From Diadema setosum (lineage: Eukaryota; Echinodermata; Echinoidea; Diadematoida; Diadematidae), in the NCBI RefSeq assembly GCF_964275005.1, contig NC_092686.1:43522333-43586332 (forward strand): a DNA stretch of 64,000 bases, given 5' to 3'. This document shows positions 14,301 through 29,122 of this stretch, piece after piece. Position 1 is the stretch's first letter; each line of letters begins with the position of its first letter. The position numbers and the translations under genes are program-made. The notes under the pieces are model-generated. The model was given only the letters and a program-made list of their open reading frames with translations, searched no databases and was not told the origin of the DNA.

Positions 14301-17300
14301 GGAAATAATTCACTCCATGAGTCCTATTCAAATTGCTAGGTTAACTTATATTTTTTTTTTCACAATTTCAACTTCCTGCCACCAGTCCAGTCTTCTCTGT
14401 ATATTTTCTCCTTGCGTTAATGGTCAATATGATGCCATAAGTCTAACTACAAAAACAAACAAACAAACAAACAAACAAACAAATGGTATTTTACACCATT
14501 GCTTGATGGCAGAAGATCGACAAGAGCTCTTTGAATGGCTTACTGAATTGATGAATTCCATGCACATGTAATGCACAAGTGCAGCTCACTGTTTTGTAAA
14601 GATTACATTGTTTTGGGGTTGTCCAAGAATAAGCAAAGAAAACCCCAAACTTTGGAATAAGAAAATTAACCGACACAAAAGGTTGCTTCAGAAGACTTCT
14701 TCACAGCTGTGCAAAAGTTTGATGCACCATTCATCTTACGGTAGGCCCTACTTATATTCGTTGCTGATGGGATAGCTTGAGCAATCAGCATTAGATAAAT
14801 ACACCATCACTTTGATATTTCAGGAATACGCATGCTTTACCTATTTTTGCCTAATAGCATTATCATTTTATAAATAAGTCCAGACACAAAACTCATTATA
14901 GCATGCTCAAGGTTTTCGCTCAAAATGAAAGGATACAGGGTTATCCGTCGCACTGTTCATCTCAGTAAACAAGATGCCGTGGACAAAGTCAATCGTATCC
15001 AACACAACTCCATGGACCTACATGTGACAAAAGAATCGTCAAAGAATAAAATTCAGAGACAATGAAATTGAAATTCCGGCATGGCATACAAGTGTGAAAA
15101 CGATGTCAGCCTGTGAACCAGAACTACTAACATAAGTCATGATTCACAAATGCCACAGGCATTTAAAAGCTGTTTCAACAAGTGTACATAAAAGTTTTAG
15201 TAAATGTCTGAGAATGAAAATGAGTAATAGTCTCACAGCTAAACTCATCATATTTTAATTTCTAAAACCAGTCAAAGTTCTGGTTACAAAATCTTAGTCA
15301 AAAAGTTACACTATAACAAAAAAGAGACTTCAGGTCGCTGTCTGCTATGACTAAAATTTAGAACTTGATACAAAAATAATAATAATCATTGCTGTTACAC
15401 AGAAAAGATAATGGCTAACAAACTAAGCCTGCAGTCAAACTAATCTGAATCAAAAAAAAAAAAAAAAAAAGAAGAAGCTAATGGGGAGATGAGTGGGTGG
15501 CTAGTTATGAAACATTAAAGCAACAAATGTCACAAGCCAGCTATTGATACTGAAAAGAAGAATGACCAGTGAAATAGCATTCATATCTCACCTGTGGACA
15601 GCACCTGAGAGTGTAGGAGTCCTGCACACGGTCACAGAAGCGATGGCTGACTGAGATTTCAGAGGGATGGATCTCAGAGTGGAGCAGTGACTTGAAGCGC
15701 CTGGCCACGTTGCCTTGACCCTTGTGGGGCCGAGTGCGATGAATACCTGGAAAATAGATGGATTGGGAAATCTATTCAATCATAAATTGAGGACAACAAT
15801 CAAACTAAATAAATATAGCGTGCTGCTGACATGCATACAATGCAATTTGCTTTTTATAATTTTTGACAGAGTTACAAACATTCTAAGTATATTAAATAGT
15901 GGTTTTTCAAAAGGTGAGATAAAAAAAAAGAAGAATATAAGCTTGAAAAGAGACCCAGCAAAGATAATTTTGTTTGATATATCAAAATCATGTGATATCT
16001 TCAGTATCTTCTGATTGTTTATTTTATGATATGTAAAAGAAATACTATTCTCAAACAATGCAATTAGATGACCCAAATGCCTGTGAGGTTTGCTTTATGT
16101 TGAAAGGACTGATTTGCAGGATAACATAAATCTGCTACATCTAATGAGAAACTCTGATATTCTGAAGACATGTTAGTACAATTCCATGAAATGTAAAGCC
16201 AAGGAGATTTCTTACAGCTGTCAAAAGCTGTTGTCGTCCCTTTCAGCACTTCCAGGGTGAGGGCAGCAACAACGTCTGCCTGGCGAGCGATTAGATACGC
16301 TCTCTCCACGGCTACAAGTACAGGTAAAAATTGAAAAAAGGGAAGACATTATTCATTTTCTTGAATGTATATGTAAATCGCACGAGTCTAGAGTTTGATG
16401 GTGGTGATCATGCTATCTTTTCCCTCCTTTAAGACTGAGAAGAGCTCTGTCTGTGATTATATCCTATATAGTGGAATACATAGCCTCTTCACAAGCACGG
16501 TTACACCACCCAGCAGAATGAAGTTTAAATGACCACTGCGTAATAGCTTTACAATACTCACTTCAAGCCCAGCCTTTTTTGTAAATGCAGCTGAATCACA
16601 CCCTATGATATGCTTTTCTCATCCTTTAAGACATTTCAGCATGTGCGGTCAGCAAAAAAAAAAAATTGAAAATTTCATGAAAAGTGCCAAAGCACTGCCA
16701 TTCAAGCTGATGACCAAAAAAGAAAATAATACTCTGATAAAGACAACAATGTTTTATGTTCATCTAATTTCGACTTATTCACTCACAGTCAACAACATAC
16801 TAATTTATGTATAGTTTCAGCAAATGCAAACATTCTTGTAATCAAAGCATTGTCATCCTCGATAATCACAAGCTATTTGTAAGATCTAAAAAATTTCCTG
16901 TTGTTACATCATATGAGCATTTACATGTGCTTTCCTCTAAAATGGGCAGCTAAGGATGGATAAATTTTGTATAATTTACTCCCCTAGGATAAGGCAATTT
17001 TTTTAAAGTACAGAGGGGATATCAGAAAAATAAAAATGTATGGAGGAAACATAAATGTGACCATCATGACCACAAACTTGAAATCAACTTTATATAAGGA
17101 CTATTAACAACATAAAGAGTTGGATCCTTTTCACTGAGCTGAAAACAAATAGATTTTGTGTATGTGTGTCTGTGGGAGTGCAGTGAGTGTTTGAGTATCT
17201 GTAAATATTGGGAATAAACTTTTGCAAAAAAAAAAAAGAATGGATATAAAAACAAACGATAAATGCACATGGAAAATATTTATTTGTATATTAAGGAATT

Positions 17301-20300
17301 AATTGGAGAATAATCATGATGAAGTGCCGAATCAAACAAACTATCAAAAATACCCATAAACAAAATAAACAGACAGATTTGATAACATACCTTCTGCCCC
17401 AAGGGCGGTAATCATTTGAGTACCATTGATAAGAGCAAGACCCTGTATGTAGAGCAATCAAAAGAGCAAAAAACAAATTAACAAAAAAAAATGTCAAAAC
17501 AACAGCAAGATAGCTCAGTACTCAAAACCACAGCATCCTTTAACATCATTGCAGATTTGCAAACACAGTCACATTCTGCGCTGTTCTTGGTTACAATTAG
17601 AAGTTTGTCATGCAAGCTACACTAGCATTTACATCTGCTGGCATAAAAATCCACCTACAGCTACAACTAGATATAATAATTATCTTTACATGCTCAGTCA
17701 TAGTGAAATCCTGACTACTCTTGTGTGCATTAGCATTTGAGGTGGATAGAACCACGTGATAAACCTCTGGAAAAAAAAAAGTCATTTGTCTTTTAATGTT
17801 ACTCAATGTTTAAAGAATTAACTTTTACAGATATGCATGGATTTTGCAGTAACATTCCGTTAACCATATTTGGATCTATTATTACTTACCTCCTTTGGCC
17901 CAAGTTCTATTGGGGTCAGCCCATGCGCTTTCAGAACCTGCATGTAATTCAAAATTTGAAATAATATACTGTATAATTCTTCAAAAGAATACAGCAGGTA
18001 CAATTATGACAATTTCCTGGCTAGTTTAATGGCTATCATGGCTATCATATATATGGCAATTAAAGTGGCATGTCATGGCATGGGCAATGTACTGTCATGA
18101 CATCACAACTGAGAAATATGTTACGTACACTCATTTTGCTGTAAGAACTAACATTGGTAGATCCAGGAAAGGTCGACAAGTAAAATCACGGCCCTGAAAT
18201 GAAATAACTAGTCTCTCGTATAGTTGCATGTGCAAGCCTACAGTATGTGAATAGATCAGATACTATCATCAATAGTTTGAAATACTATAAGTGCACATTA
18301 TGATGTTTGTAGGCTTAACAGAAAACACATCAGCTAAGAGTAGAAGTTTCCCGCCAAAAATAAGCCATTCAAGGAAACAAAGGAGTATTAGAGAAGAATA
18401 GTTGCTCACTTCGATGAGTAAGTTCAAGTCATATGGTTCATTCTGTATTATGTCTTTATTGGTGAAGTCTCAATGCTACACATCCTGTGAATGGAACCCC
18501 TAGGGCTTTTCCTTTGCACACAACTATTGATGTCACCGAATAATCTATTCTGCCCATTCAACCACAACAATACCAATCAAGGTGAGTAATGTGTGAATGC
18601 TAGCATGCTCTATATGGCAGGAAAAAAAAAACACTCATGAACAAAGGATGCCACTGGTTTGTATACCATACCCCCACTTCATATTCATCATGAATATCTG
18701 CTAAAAGAGTGTGGAGAAAGCATTGGACCATACATCTACTGCTTTGTGACCCACTTTTTATCTGGTGATTTCCACAGAACTTGGAAGAAAACTTATCTGA
18801 TATATCTGATGGTTCCCTACTGAGTCCTGTACACATTTTACTGTGATGCACTCACAGGATGCACATGTGCACACACAGTTATGAAAAGAATACCATATTT
18901 AAAGGAAAAAAAATACTAAATACTAGCATGACCAACATTAGTTGCACTCACAGGATGCACATGTGCACACACAGTTATGAAAAGAATACCATATTTAAAG
19001 GAAAAAAAATACTAAATACTAGCATGACCAACATTAGTTGTCCACAACAGCAAAAACAATGCAACACCAGCCATGAATGGACCGATACATAAGAAAAGTT
19101 TGGTGAAAGAACCTAGAAACTGAGATGCTAAGAATATCAGTGAGATAAGAGTAGACTGAATATTCAAGCATTACTGGACCTGTATGGGTACACTTGTGTA
19201 TAAAAGAACCAACACATAACAGGAATGGGCTAGCACCAAGACCAATTAGGTTACTGAAACAAAGTTTCAATTTACAAAACTAACAAAGTGACAAAATACA
19301 GTATTAGTATAAATCTAGACGACCCAGAAACTTTCCAGCAATGGACTAGAAAGTGAAGGAGTCCCTAAATAGGAGAGCATTTTTAATGAGAATATAGACA
19401 GCAAAAAGACACAAAGGAATGGCATTTGATAGCAAAATACTCAATGCTTCAATATCTGAATTACACAAAGTATCAAGGACAAGTTCACACAAATATGTGG
19501 ATTTAGTGAAAGCAGCAATAACTTTTGTGAAAGTTATGAATTTGTAAAGTTTCAGAGCCACCATGACAAAATGAGAAGACTACTAGTTTGTGATGTCACA
19601 TACATATGAAGGGCAATATAAAGAAATTATAATGAGAATTCCACAAATTTAATTCTTCATGAAAAGTACATGTACACATTCACTGGACTTCTACGGACAC
19701 ATATTAAAGGTAATATTCCCCCTGCTCGCTGAAAGAGGGAAGTCAAGTGCTCTTTTAGAATGCTAGAAAAGTAAGAACAGGTTGCATTTTCTTTCTTTTT
19801 TCCCTATATTGTTCTTGAGTATGTGATATAGCAAACTAAAGTAGTCTTCTCATCCAGCGATGGCTGCACAAAAACTTTAAGAATTCATAACTTTTGAACG
19901 GATTGTCCAATTTTCCTCAAACTTTCACTGATGTTTTCTACTAACATCGCTGCATTCACTCAACCCACATATATTTGGGTGAAACTATCCTCTCACTCAC
20001 ATCTTTGGCCTCAGCATAACCACTCTTAGGACTCCACATTTTGCCTTCTCCCATGAGGCCAAGGGCAAGGTGTGACAGAGGCGCCAAATCTCCGCTGGCC
20101 CCAACAGTTCCCTTGCAGGGGATGACGGATAGACAGGAAGCTGGGGTAGGAAAAAAAAAAACCGGAGTCAACACTTGTAACACTTGATCCCTGATCTGAT
20201 TTGATTATAGATTTGATAATTTAACAACCACAAATGGATTGGAATTCATCAGGAATATATCAGGAATATATCAGGAATATATTAGGAATATATCAGGAAC

Positions 20301-23073
20301 ATATCAGGAACACATCAGGAATATATCAGGAATATATCAGGAACATATGAAGAGTTTGTTCTCAAAAACCGATAAGTCCATTTTTGAAGATTTTGAAGTA
20401 CGGTCTCTGTCATAAAGTACAAAATAATACCTTTAAAATGGTATATTGGTCACTACATACGTGTATAAAGGTACATTTTTGAAGTTATGGTCAAAAGAAG
20501 CAAATATTTTCTTATCATTCTCTTTATTTTTCTTGACCTTTAATCGCAAATATCTCCATTTGCCAAATATGGACTTATCGGTTTTTGCGAACAAACTCTT
20601 CATATCAGGAATATATTAAGAATATATCAAGAGTTTGGAGATGCCACATGCAGCCAAGAACTCTTAAAGTTTCATCTCGGAGGGATCTCACCATTGAAGG
20701 CATCGATCATTTGCCCCAAAACTCGTACAGAGATGCCGCTGTGACCCTTGGCCAGGATGTTGATTCGGAGGGCCAGGAGCTTTCGGGTGTGCTCGGGGGA
20801 GAGGGGCTGACCCACGCCCACGCAGTGGGAACGGATGAGATTCTCCTGCAGCTCTCTGGAGGAGGACAGACCAATCGATGGAGGGAAATGAGGGGTCATA
20901 GGTCAGAGATAATCAAAGGTCATAACTGATAGTAAAGGTTATGAAAGAATGATGGCTCATGTAGCAGCACAGCAAAATCACAATATAAACTGTAATAGAA
21001 ATGTATCATTTTCATTCTTATGCAACATTTTGATGCTATTTTGATAGCAAACACACATCATTAGATTGAAAAATGGCCAGTGGGACGAGGAAAGGGGGTG
21101 GTCTCACAACAGAAGGCCCTGGACTTATCACCCACTCTCTAGACAAGAAAAAAAAAAGTTGCACATACAATGTACTTGGGTACTCTTAGCACAAAGGTGA
21201 GCTCTACCAAGGAGGTTTTATACATGGAGTTCTAACTGGTTGTAATTATTTAAACAGTTGTCAGATTTCTATTGATGTACAAAAGAATTCTACAGGTGCA
21301 CTTGTGCCTTTGATGATCGATGTTCCAAGCCGCCATCTTGCTGAGCAATCTGAAGATTCATTTTGAACGTTATCATAATGTTGGCCATATTTTGCTTATT
21401 TATTTATTAAATGAAATGAAATTTCACTTAATAATAAAGTATGTAAAACAAAAGCCAATTCCGTTCAGAAATTTGCGCAAAAGTGTAATTCAGAGCTGTA
21501 TTATGTGAAAATGTTTAAAACTGTACCATCCTGGAAAGCTGGTTTTATCACTTTTTCACTTAATTTGCCCAGATGAAACTAATATGTAATAATCTTCAAG
21601 TATAATTCTTTATTGATAGATATATCAGATTAGTGCCCACATATGCCCAGTCGAGTAATTTTCATCTTCATTTCAGCATTTTTTCTTCAATTTCTGTTCG
21701 CGCATCTTCGTGTCTGTACTACCTACCTTTTATAAGAAGGGATAGCGAAAAGTAATTACCATCACAAAGACGTATCTTCCTTTGAAAGTGGCTGGTGATT
21801 ATGCAATGAGACACGAGTCAATTGTCTTCGTATCTGCGCTGCAGATCCTGTTTGGCACATGCTTCAAATATTTTTGAGCGGCGGCTTCGAACATAGATCA
21901 AAGGGAATAACTCTGTTGTTACTCCATCTCTTCAACCTCCTTGGCTCTACTAGTCACAACATATGTGGCACAGTTATGATATGTATAATTGATGAGTCAT
22001 TAATCTTACATGCATCTTACTTATTTGAGCAACAAATTGCGTATTCATTCATTCAAATCCATTGTTTTCAGCTGTCACATCCTGGCACATATACAACTGT
22101 TACTATTGTAATCATTCCTTTTTTCCCCATAATGAAATCTTGGAAAGCTTATCACAGATTGCTCTTCATGATCCAATATTTTTGCAAGATCATTTCAAGA
22201 ATACCTGAATAACTGCAGTAAAACTATACTGATAGACCTTCATATCTGTAATGTTATGCTCTATCTTGGGACCCGGAGTACACTATGTAATCAAGTACAG
22301 TAAGTGAGAAACAATAACAATATGAAATTACTCATATAAGTCATTAAGTTTTGGTGGTGGTTTTTTTTTTTTTGCCTTTTGTTGTTGTTGTTGTTGTTGT
22401 TGGGTTTTTTTTGCTAATTAAAGAAAAAGGCTTATCATTACATAAAAGTTGATATTCCTCCTTCTGACCACGAAAGTACTCACATCATATGTTTTCTTTC
22501 AAAGGGATGATATAGTTTTGGTTAAGATGGGGCAGCAGGTTTCCAACTTTTTATGTGTGTGCTTGTGTTTGTGAGTTAATGAGAAACCTCTTAGTATGAA
22601 ATATGAAAGAACATGTAGGAATTCAGTTTATTTGATGACAATTCGTCTTCAATAGCTGAGATATCCAAAAAAAAAAAAGCAATCCTAATAAAATGTGACA
22701 GGCCACAACTTTTATTAGGATCTCTTTGTTTTACCTTGTTTTTAGATATTTCAGTCATTTCAAAACTAATTTTCATCAATTCCCTTTACATATATGTGCT
22801 CTTTAACATTTCAAAGAGTGGTTTCTAAGTATCTTGCAAAAGGGTAAAAGTTGAATCCTCACCTCAACCAATTCTATACTTTTAAGAGAAATTTTGTATT
22901 TACCGAATTCCATCTGTTTTTGTTTCGCTATTTTCTTTTGTTTTTTGTTCTCAAACATTTTTTTTTTTTTTGCATGAGCATTGAAGACAAAAATTGGTGC
23001 TAGAAAGTAAATGATCAATCATTTCTTGCATTTATGTGTGAAAACACACACACACACACACATAACACACACA

Positions 23074-23128
<55 letters not shown>

Positions 23129-26100
23129 CATGTTGCTGTCCACATACAACTTTTAATGTTGCAGTGTTACTGAGCATTGGGTAATGTAGAGTTTCCACAG
23201 ACAGTGAGTCCCAAAAGGTCCAACAGACACAGGTGCCTGCAAACAAGTGCAAGGCCGCACAGTTTGACAATGAAATTGCATTCTCAGCAAATTACACACT
23301 GTACTGCACCATAGAGCAGAGCACGCTTGGACCTCGCATAAGGAGGGGGTGCTCAAAACATAACACACACACACACATACACCAAAAAAAAAAAATGATA
23401 GTGAAATAATTCTGCACAGGCATGGCCTCGGTGGCCCGAGTCAAGTGCATATTTGCTTTTCACTTCACGAATGCTTCGGTGCAAACTGGTTTAGACCAGT
23501 TCTCCACGAGGTTTTGTCACAGGAAGCATTTTATTTATGAAAACTTCTTTTTTTCACAATCATTTCCTTACTCTAAGGCTACATCCTGCTACAAATGATC
23601 CTCTTAATCATTTCAGCTTTATGCAAAAAAAAAGTCTTTAATACTAATCTCCCCATTACTCTTCTTCTGGCATAAGTTTTACATGACTGAAATATAAGCA
23701 ATATCTTACAACTTGTCTCATTCTGGTCTTAATTTCATATCATCACTGCATATTTATCAAGCACAACAAAAGTATTATCTCTAACATTGGTATGAAAAAT
23801 ATACACTGTATCTCTAATATGTATGGAATACATTAGAAAACAGTGAAATCACCTACAACAAAACTCCATGGGACTGATAGGTTTTAAACCTTGACAGACT
23901 ACAATGTAATTTCCATCTTACATAATAGCTACTTTTAAGCTTTCAAGCTTCAGTTCACTGATAGTAACCTTGAGTCAAACAAGAAACAAACAAACGCCCA
24001 CGACTATTCACTAAATTCATGACTCGCGCAGTCATGCAGTATAACATACAAATGTTATCATAAAGGATTCCTACCTGCACTGTTATCCTAAAAACTGGTA
24101 ATTTTTAATATGCATACATCATCTGAATTTTGTAAGTCCAAAAAATTTATTTTTCTTTCAGCTTGAACATGTGATAGACTGACTTCAAAATGCTTTTCTT
24201 AGTTTCATTAAAATAGTCTAAATGTTTGCGAGACTTACATCAATTTCTCTGGAGCAATCACCACCCTGGCAAATTTGCCAAATCCTGTGTTTATTCCGTA
24301 GACAACTGAAATAGGAAATAACATGTATCATATAGCAAACTTAAGAAAGCAAGCAAGTACAAAGTGGATATTTTGCAAGTATTTTATTGCAATTGTTGAA
24401 TGCTACAGACTTGTGTATCTATTCGTGGAGAGTGTTGGTGAATAACTGTGTGTGTGTGTGTGTTGTGATGATGCAAACCTATTGGTGTGTCTATGCGTAA
24501 CAATGTGTTAACAAATGAACATTTACACACAGTGACACTAGAAGTACAATATTGTGTGGCATTGTGTAAAAGCAGGTATAAACCGTCCATGTCCAGTTAT
24601 CCAGTCATGTTGGGACTAGTGGTGTTTAATACTAGATAACAAAGCGAGGTATAAATCCAAGCATGACACTTTCAAGTAGATTGGGGTATACACAAGTCAA
24701 CAACGATTTACTATTACTACAATGATTTACATGATATTTGAATTTTCCTTTTACTTGTTAATATGAAATTAATAATTGGTAAAAAATACCCCTTTTCATG
24801 TGGATAGATCTCTTTTGAGTTTGCTGCCAAGGAGTAATCAAATCTTTGAGGTGCATGTGTACCCCCTTCTCTCTCTCTCTCCAATCCACTTTCTCAAACC
24901 ATCAGACAAGCTGCATAGGCCCTACTCTTCTTTCTACAACAATTTGGTTAGAATAGATATCATAATGATCCGTATTTATACCCCCCCCCCCTATTTCACT
25001 GCCTAGTATCTGCAATAGAATGCTGTTTTGTAATTGGTTTTGGTAAAATTTCTCACTGAAAAGAAACTGCATGTAGAAGATGAAGACAATCGCATGCCAG
25101 CCTACATCCAGAAAATAAGTTGGACTGCAGTTATATCCACCACAATTTGTGGTTGCAAATGCATATTTGGAAGTACAGTCAGCCTTGCTTAAGTCGAACT
25201 CACATAACTTGAAGGTCTTTTTAAGTTCTCTTCTCTTTATATTCTATCGATTTTAATCTCTCATAAATTGAATTTTCTCTTAGACGAAACTATTTCTTAA
25301 GTCCAAGTAAATTTGACTTTATGCAAGGTTGACTGTACATACCATGACTGTACATACCAATCTATCAGGTAAATGAATATGAGTATTGGATTTACCTTTA
25401 TTCTCTTTCAGGATTTGATTGACGAGGTCACGCGCTTTGCTAACCTTCTCCCACGCAGCCGACGTAAGCTGAACAACAATTTTTTTTAAAGGATAAAGAT
25501 AACTTTTTTTATCATGCTTCACACAACATCTACTCCCTCATATGATACATGTATGCACTCTTCACTCCTCATAGAGGAAAAGTTTATCAGACAATTTTGA
25601 GACTTTAATGCTGTTTTACATCCATCAGCTTATTTGCCTACAGTTGTATACAACTCAGGGTACTCATCTGACTAGTCAATCAGAAAAAAAGGTCCTCAGC
25701 TCATCTCCTCCGGGTTTCTTTGGCTGACAAGCAAAAAAAAAAAGGGGGTGTGGGACTTCAGCAATTTTTTGTGCCACTTACGTACTTTCAGGTTAAAAAA
25801 AAGTGGGGGCCCAAAGTGATGACAACTTATTTATTCCTTTGTATGGTGCACAAAAAGAGGGAGGGGGGGGGGGGGGGGAGGGGCGAGCCCCCCCCCCCCC
25901 CCCCCACCATTCCGCTGGCCATGCAAACCGCTCAATGGGCTACAGAGAGTCACCTTCCCTACATGCAGCTCATACTCTGCCTGTTCATGCATAGCATGCA
26001 TGCAGTGTGTTTGACTGCATAACATTATATCAACCACCGCTTAAAGGGAAGGTAAACCCAAAGAGCAATGTGGATTGAGTGAAAGCAGCAACATTTAATA

Positions 26101-28997
26101 GTAGAACACATAAATGAAAGTGTGAGGAAAATCGGACGATCGATGCAAAAGTTATGAATTTTTAAAGATTTGGTGTTGGAACCGCTGGATGAGGAGACTA
26201 CTAGAGGATATGACGTATGAGTGGACAACAATACAAAGAAAATATAAAGGAAATTCAACAAAAATTCACTTTTTTAGAATTATGAAAGAGCAGTGGACCG
26301 AAACCGCTTTCAGAAAGCAGGGGGAATAATTGCTACCCTTAACATATGTCAATATCAAATTGATGGGATTTGTACTTTTCATGAAAAATGGATTTTTGTA
26401 GTATTTTCTTTATATTTTCTTGGTATTGTTGTCCACTCATACGTCATAACCTCTAGTAGTCTCCTCATCCAGCGGTTCCAACACCAAAACTTTAAAAATT
26501 CATAACATTTGCATCGATTGTCCGATTTTCTTCAAACTTTCACTGATATGTTCTACTAATGTTGCTGCTTTCACTCAATCCACATTGTTCTTGGGGTTTA
26601 TCTTCCCTTTAAGCGAGAGCACCACTTAAACGGGAGAAAAGCTTGTCTCCCTACCCCTCCCGATTAAGCAGTGAGCACTGTATTGGTGTCTGAGAAAAGA
26701 ATAGGTAAGACTAACCTCAATTTTGCGCTCTCCACGGCCAAGCTGAACAAGTTCCTCGGGAGAGAGATTGCATCCATCCAGGTAAATGATCTGCAGTACA
26801 GCATTTTCACAATTTGAATACAACTCTAGGATTTGTATCATACCAAAATGCAGGCACAAGATCTCAAATGTAGAGACCAATAGCTCTTGACTGCATGATA
26901 AACAAATGTTACAGTGAGCTATCATTCATCAGGATTGTACTGCTGTAAGAGTCGGTCCTGAATGATTGATGGTGGAGCATCAAAGCAATGCTTTCACACA
27001 CAACGGTGATGTAGAGGTTGGTTCCAAAAACATTTTTATGCCCATCATCTGGTCCAACTCATCAGCCACTGGAATATGATGTCATATACAGTATATACAT
27101 ACATATGTAGGTCATTGTTCTGGGTGTCGTATGAATGCAAACTTACACAAGTGATGTTCTAATGATCCCAACTTTTCTACATTTTTCTGAGAAACTCAAA
27201 GTCAAAATATCCTCCTTTCTTGGTTATCAGCCTCCATGACAGAATTAGTTTATAAATTTATGCTGCACCGCACTCTGCTACACAATGGAACTTCACTTCC
27301 ACCAGATATCTAGATCTGATATGAATGCTCTCTCATTGAATGGCATGCACAAATTCGTCACTGTTCGATATCAAGTTTCCCCTGCAAGATCACTGGCACA
27401 AACATTATGGTGTATATATACAGCTCGGGGTTGTCAATAATTGACTCAAAGTAAAACACACTCCACACTATAATAAATTAAAAGTATATGGAATGCATTT
27501 AGTTCTCTTCTTTTTCCAGCACTATCTATTTAGTATTTCTATTCCTAACAGACATTCCCAGATAAAACTTCACCCAAAACATTAGGCATACATTTTCAGC
27601 CTCAGTTCATAAACCTTTGAACTTTGACCCTGAGAGAGTTTTTTCAAAGTCTGAAAAACCAGTGCATCAACATCTCATTTAGCATGCCTGTTCCAGGCAT
27701 CTAGAAAATCTACTGATTGGTTTTCCTTAAATCATAACGCAGTTTGTAACAACATTATAAGGTGGGATGAATGGACAGACGAACGGGATTACAGCCAACC
27801 AGAATTAATGACTCCATCATTCTTTGGGACAGGGGCATAGAAAAGAAATGGTTCACATTACCTACACTGCCAAAAGATTCTTTACAACATTATCTACATT
27901 TTCCCTTTATGTAATACTTTTGAGCTAACATGAATTTCATGAATGGAGTACTCCTGTCTACATATGATAAAGTCATCACTAGTTTTGATTTTCTTTCATT
28001 ACATTGAAGTCTTTCACATGCACTTTACTTTCACAAATGTTGGCTCCTCGCAAAATTTCAAAAAGTTTCATGCATGCACAAACTTTACAGTATCCACTGT
28101 AATTCACAACTGTCTTAATTTCATCAAATTCAATTTGGTTTTTAAAGAAAAACGGCATGTCACATCTTTTCTGATATTGATGTGTCACAGGTTCTGCTAA
28201 AGGAACAATGTCACTTTGACCTTAAAAATTGCACAGTGCTGAAGTTGCATGAGCAAAATACCAATATACAAGCGATGGTACATGTAGCAAGCTGTTGGTT
28301 GTAAGCAGATTGCCAGCAAAAAATGTATGGACAAAAACAACAACAGAGGATTACAAAATAAAATGTAACAAAGAACACCGAACTACGCAAGCACACTTCA
28401 ATGTCATTTCTGGATCTAACCAAGTTGAGTTTGTTACGTTGGTGTAATGTATATAATGAAGAGTATGCCCTCAGGCTGTACCAGTATACCATGATGTCTG
28501 TTGGCAGGAAACTGTCACTACCCTCACCTGTTTCTGATGTAATCCATTACCGTATGATCTGGTGATGATACATGATGCATAGTTAAGGTTTTTTATGTAA
28601 GAGTCCACAGTCTTCACATTTTCAAAATACCACGCAAAAGTGTTGAAATTATACACATCATAATGAAAAACACAGCAAATTCTTGTTTGCAATCACTTTC
28701 ATAGGAGTAAGATTTTCGTTTCATAGTGTGAGTGTGACAGGTCACTTACAATGTGTAATATTAAGTTTTTATACTTTCAAAACAATTCACTGTGAATTCA
28801 GAGCTAAATGGTATACATGTAGCTTTGATAGAGCAATCATAAAATGTCAGTTATGTCATTTGGAATCATCTTCTGTCATTTACCCATGCTTGGAAAATAG
28901 TTAATATCTTCATGCAATCCTGATATAAGATCATTCAGAAGGTTTTAATAATTTCACCTTAGCCTTCGGACATTGTTGTTATTATCATTATCATTGC

Positions 28998-29048
<51 letters not shown>

Positions 29049-29068
29049 CATTATTGTTATTATCATTA

Positions 29069-29122
<54 letters not shown>

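Noticed and set aside
15588-15779. Minus-strand 63-codon frame
   Set aside because: Wrong frame over HAL exon 11; the homologous frame is phase-shifted and joins exons 10 and 12.
20585-20929. Plus-strand 114-codon frame
   Set aside because: Antisense shadow of HAL exon 6.
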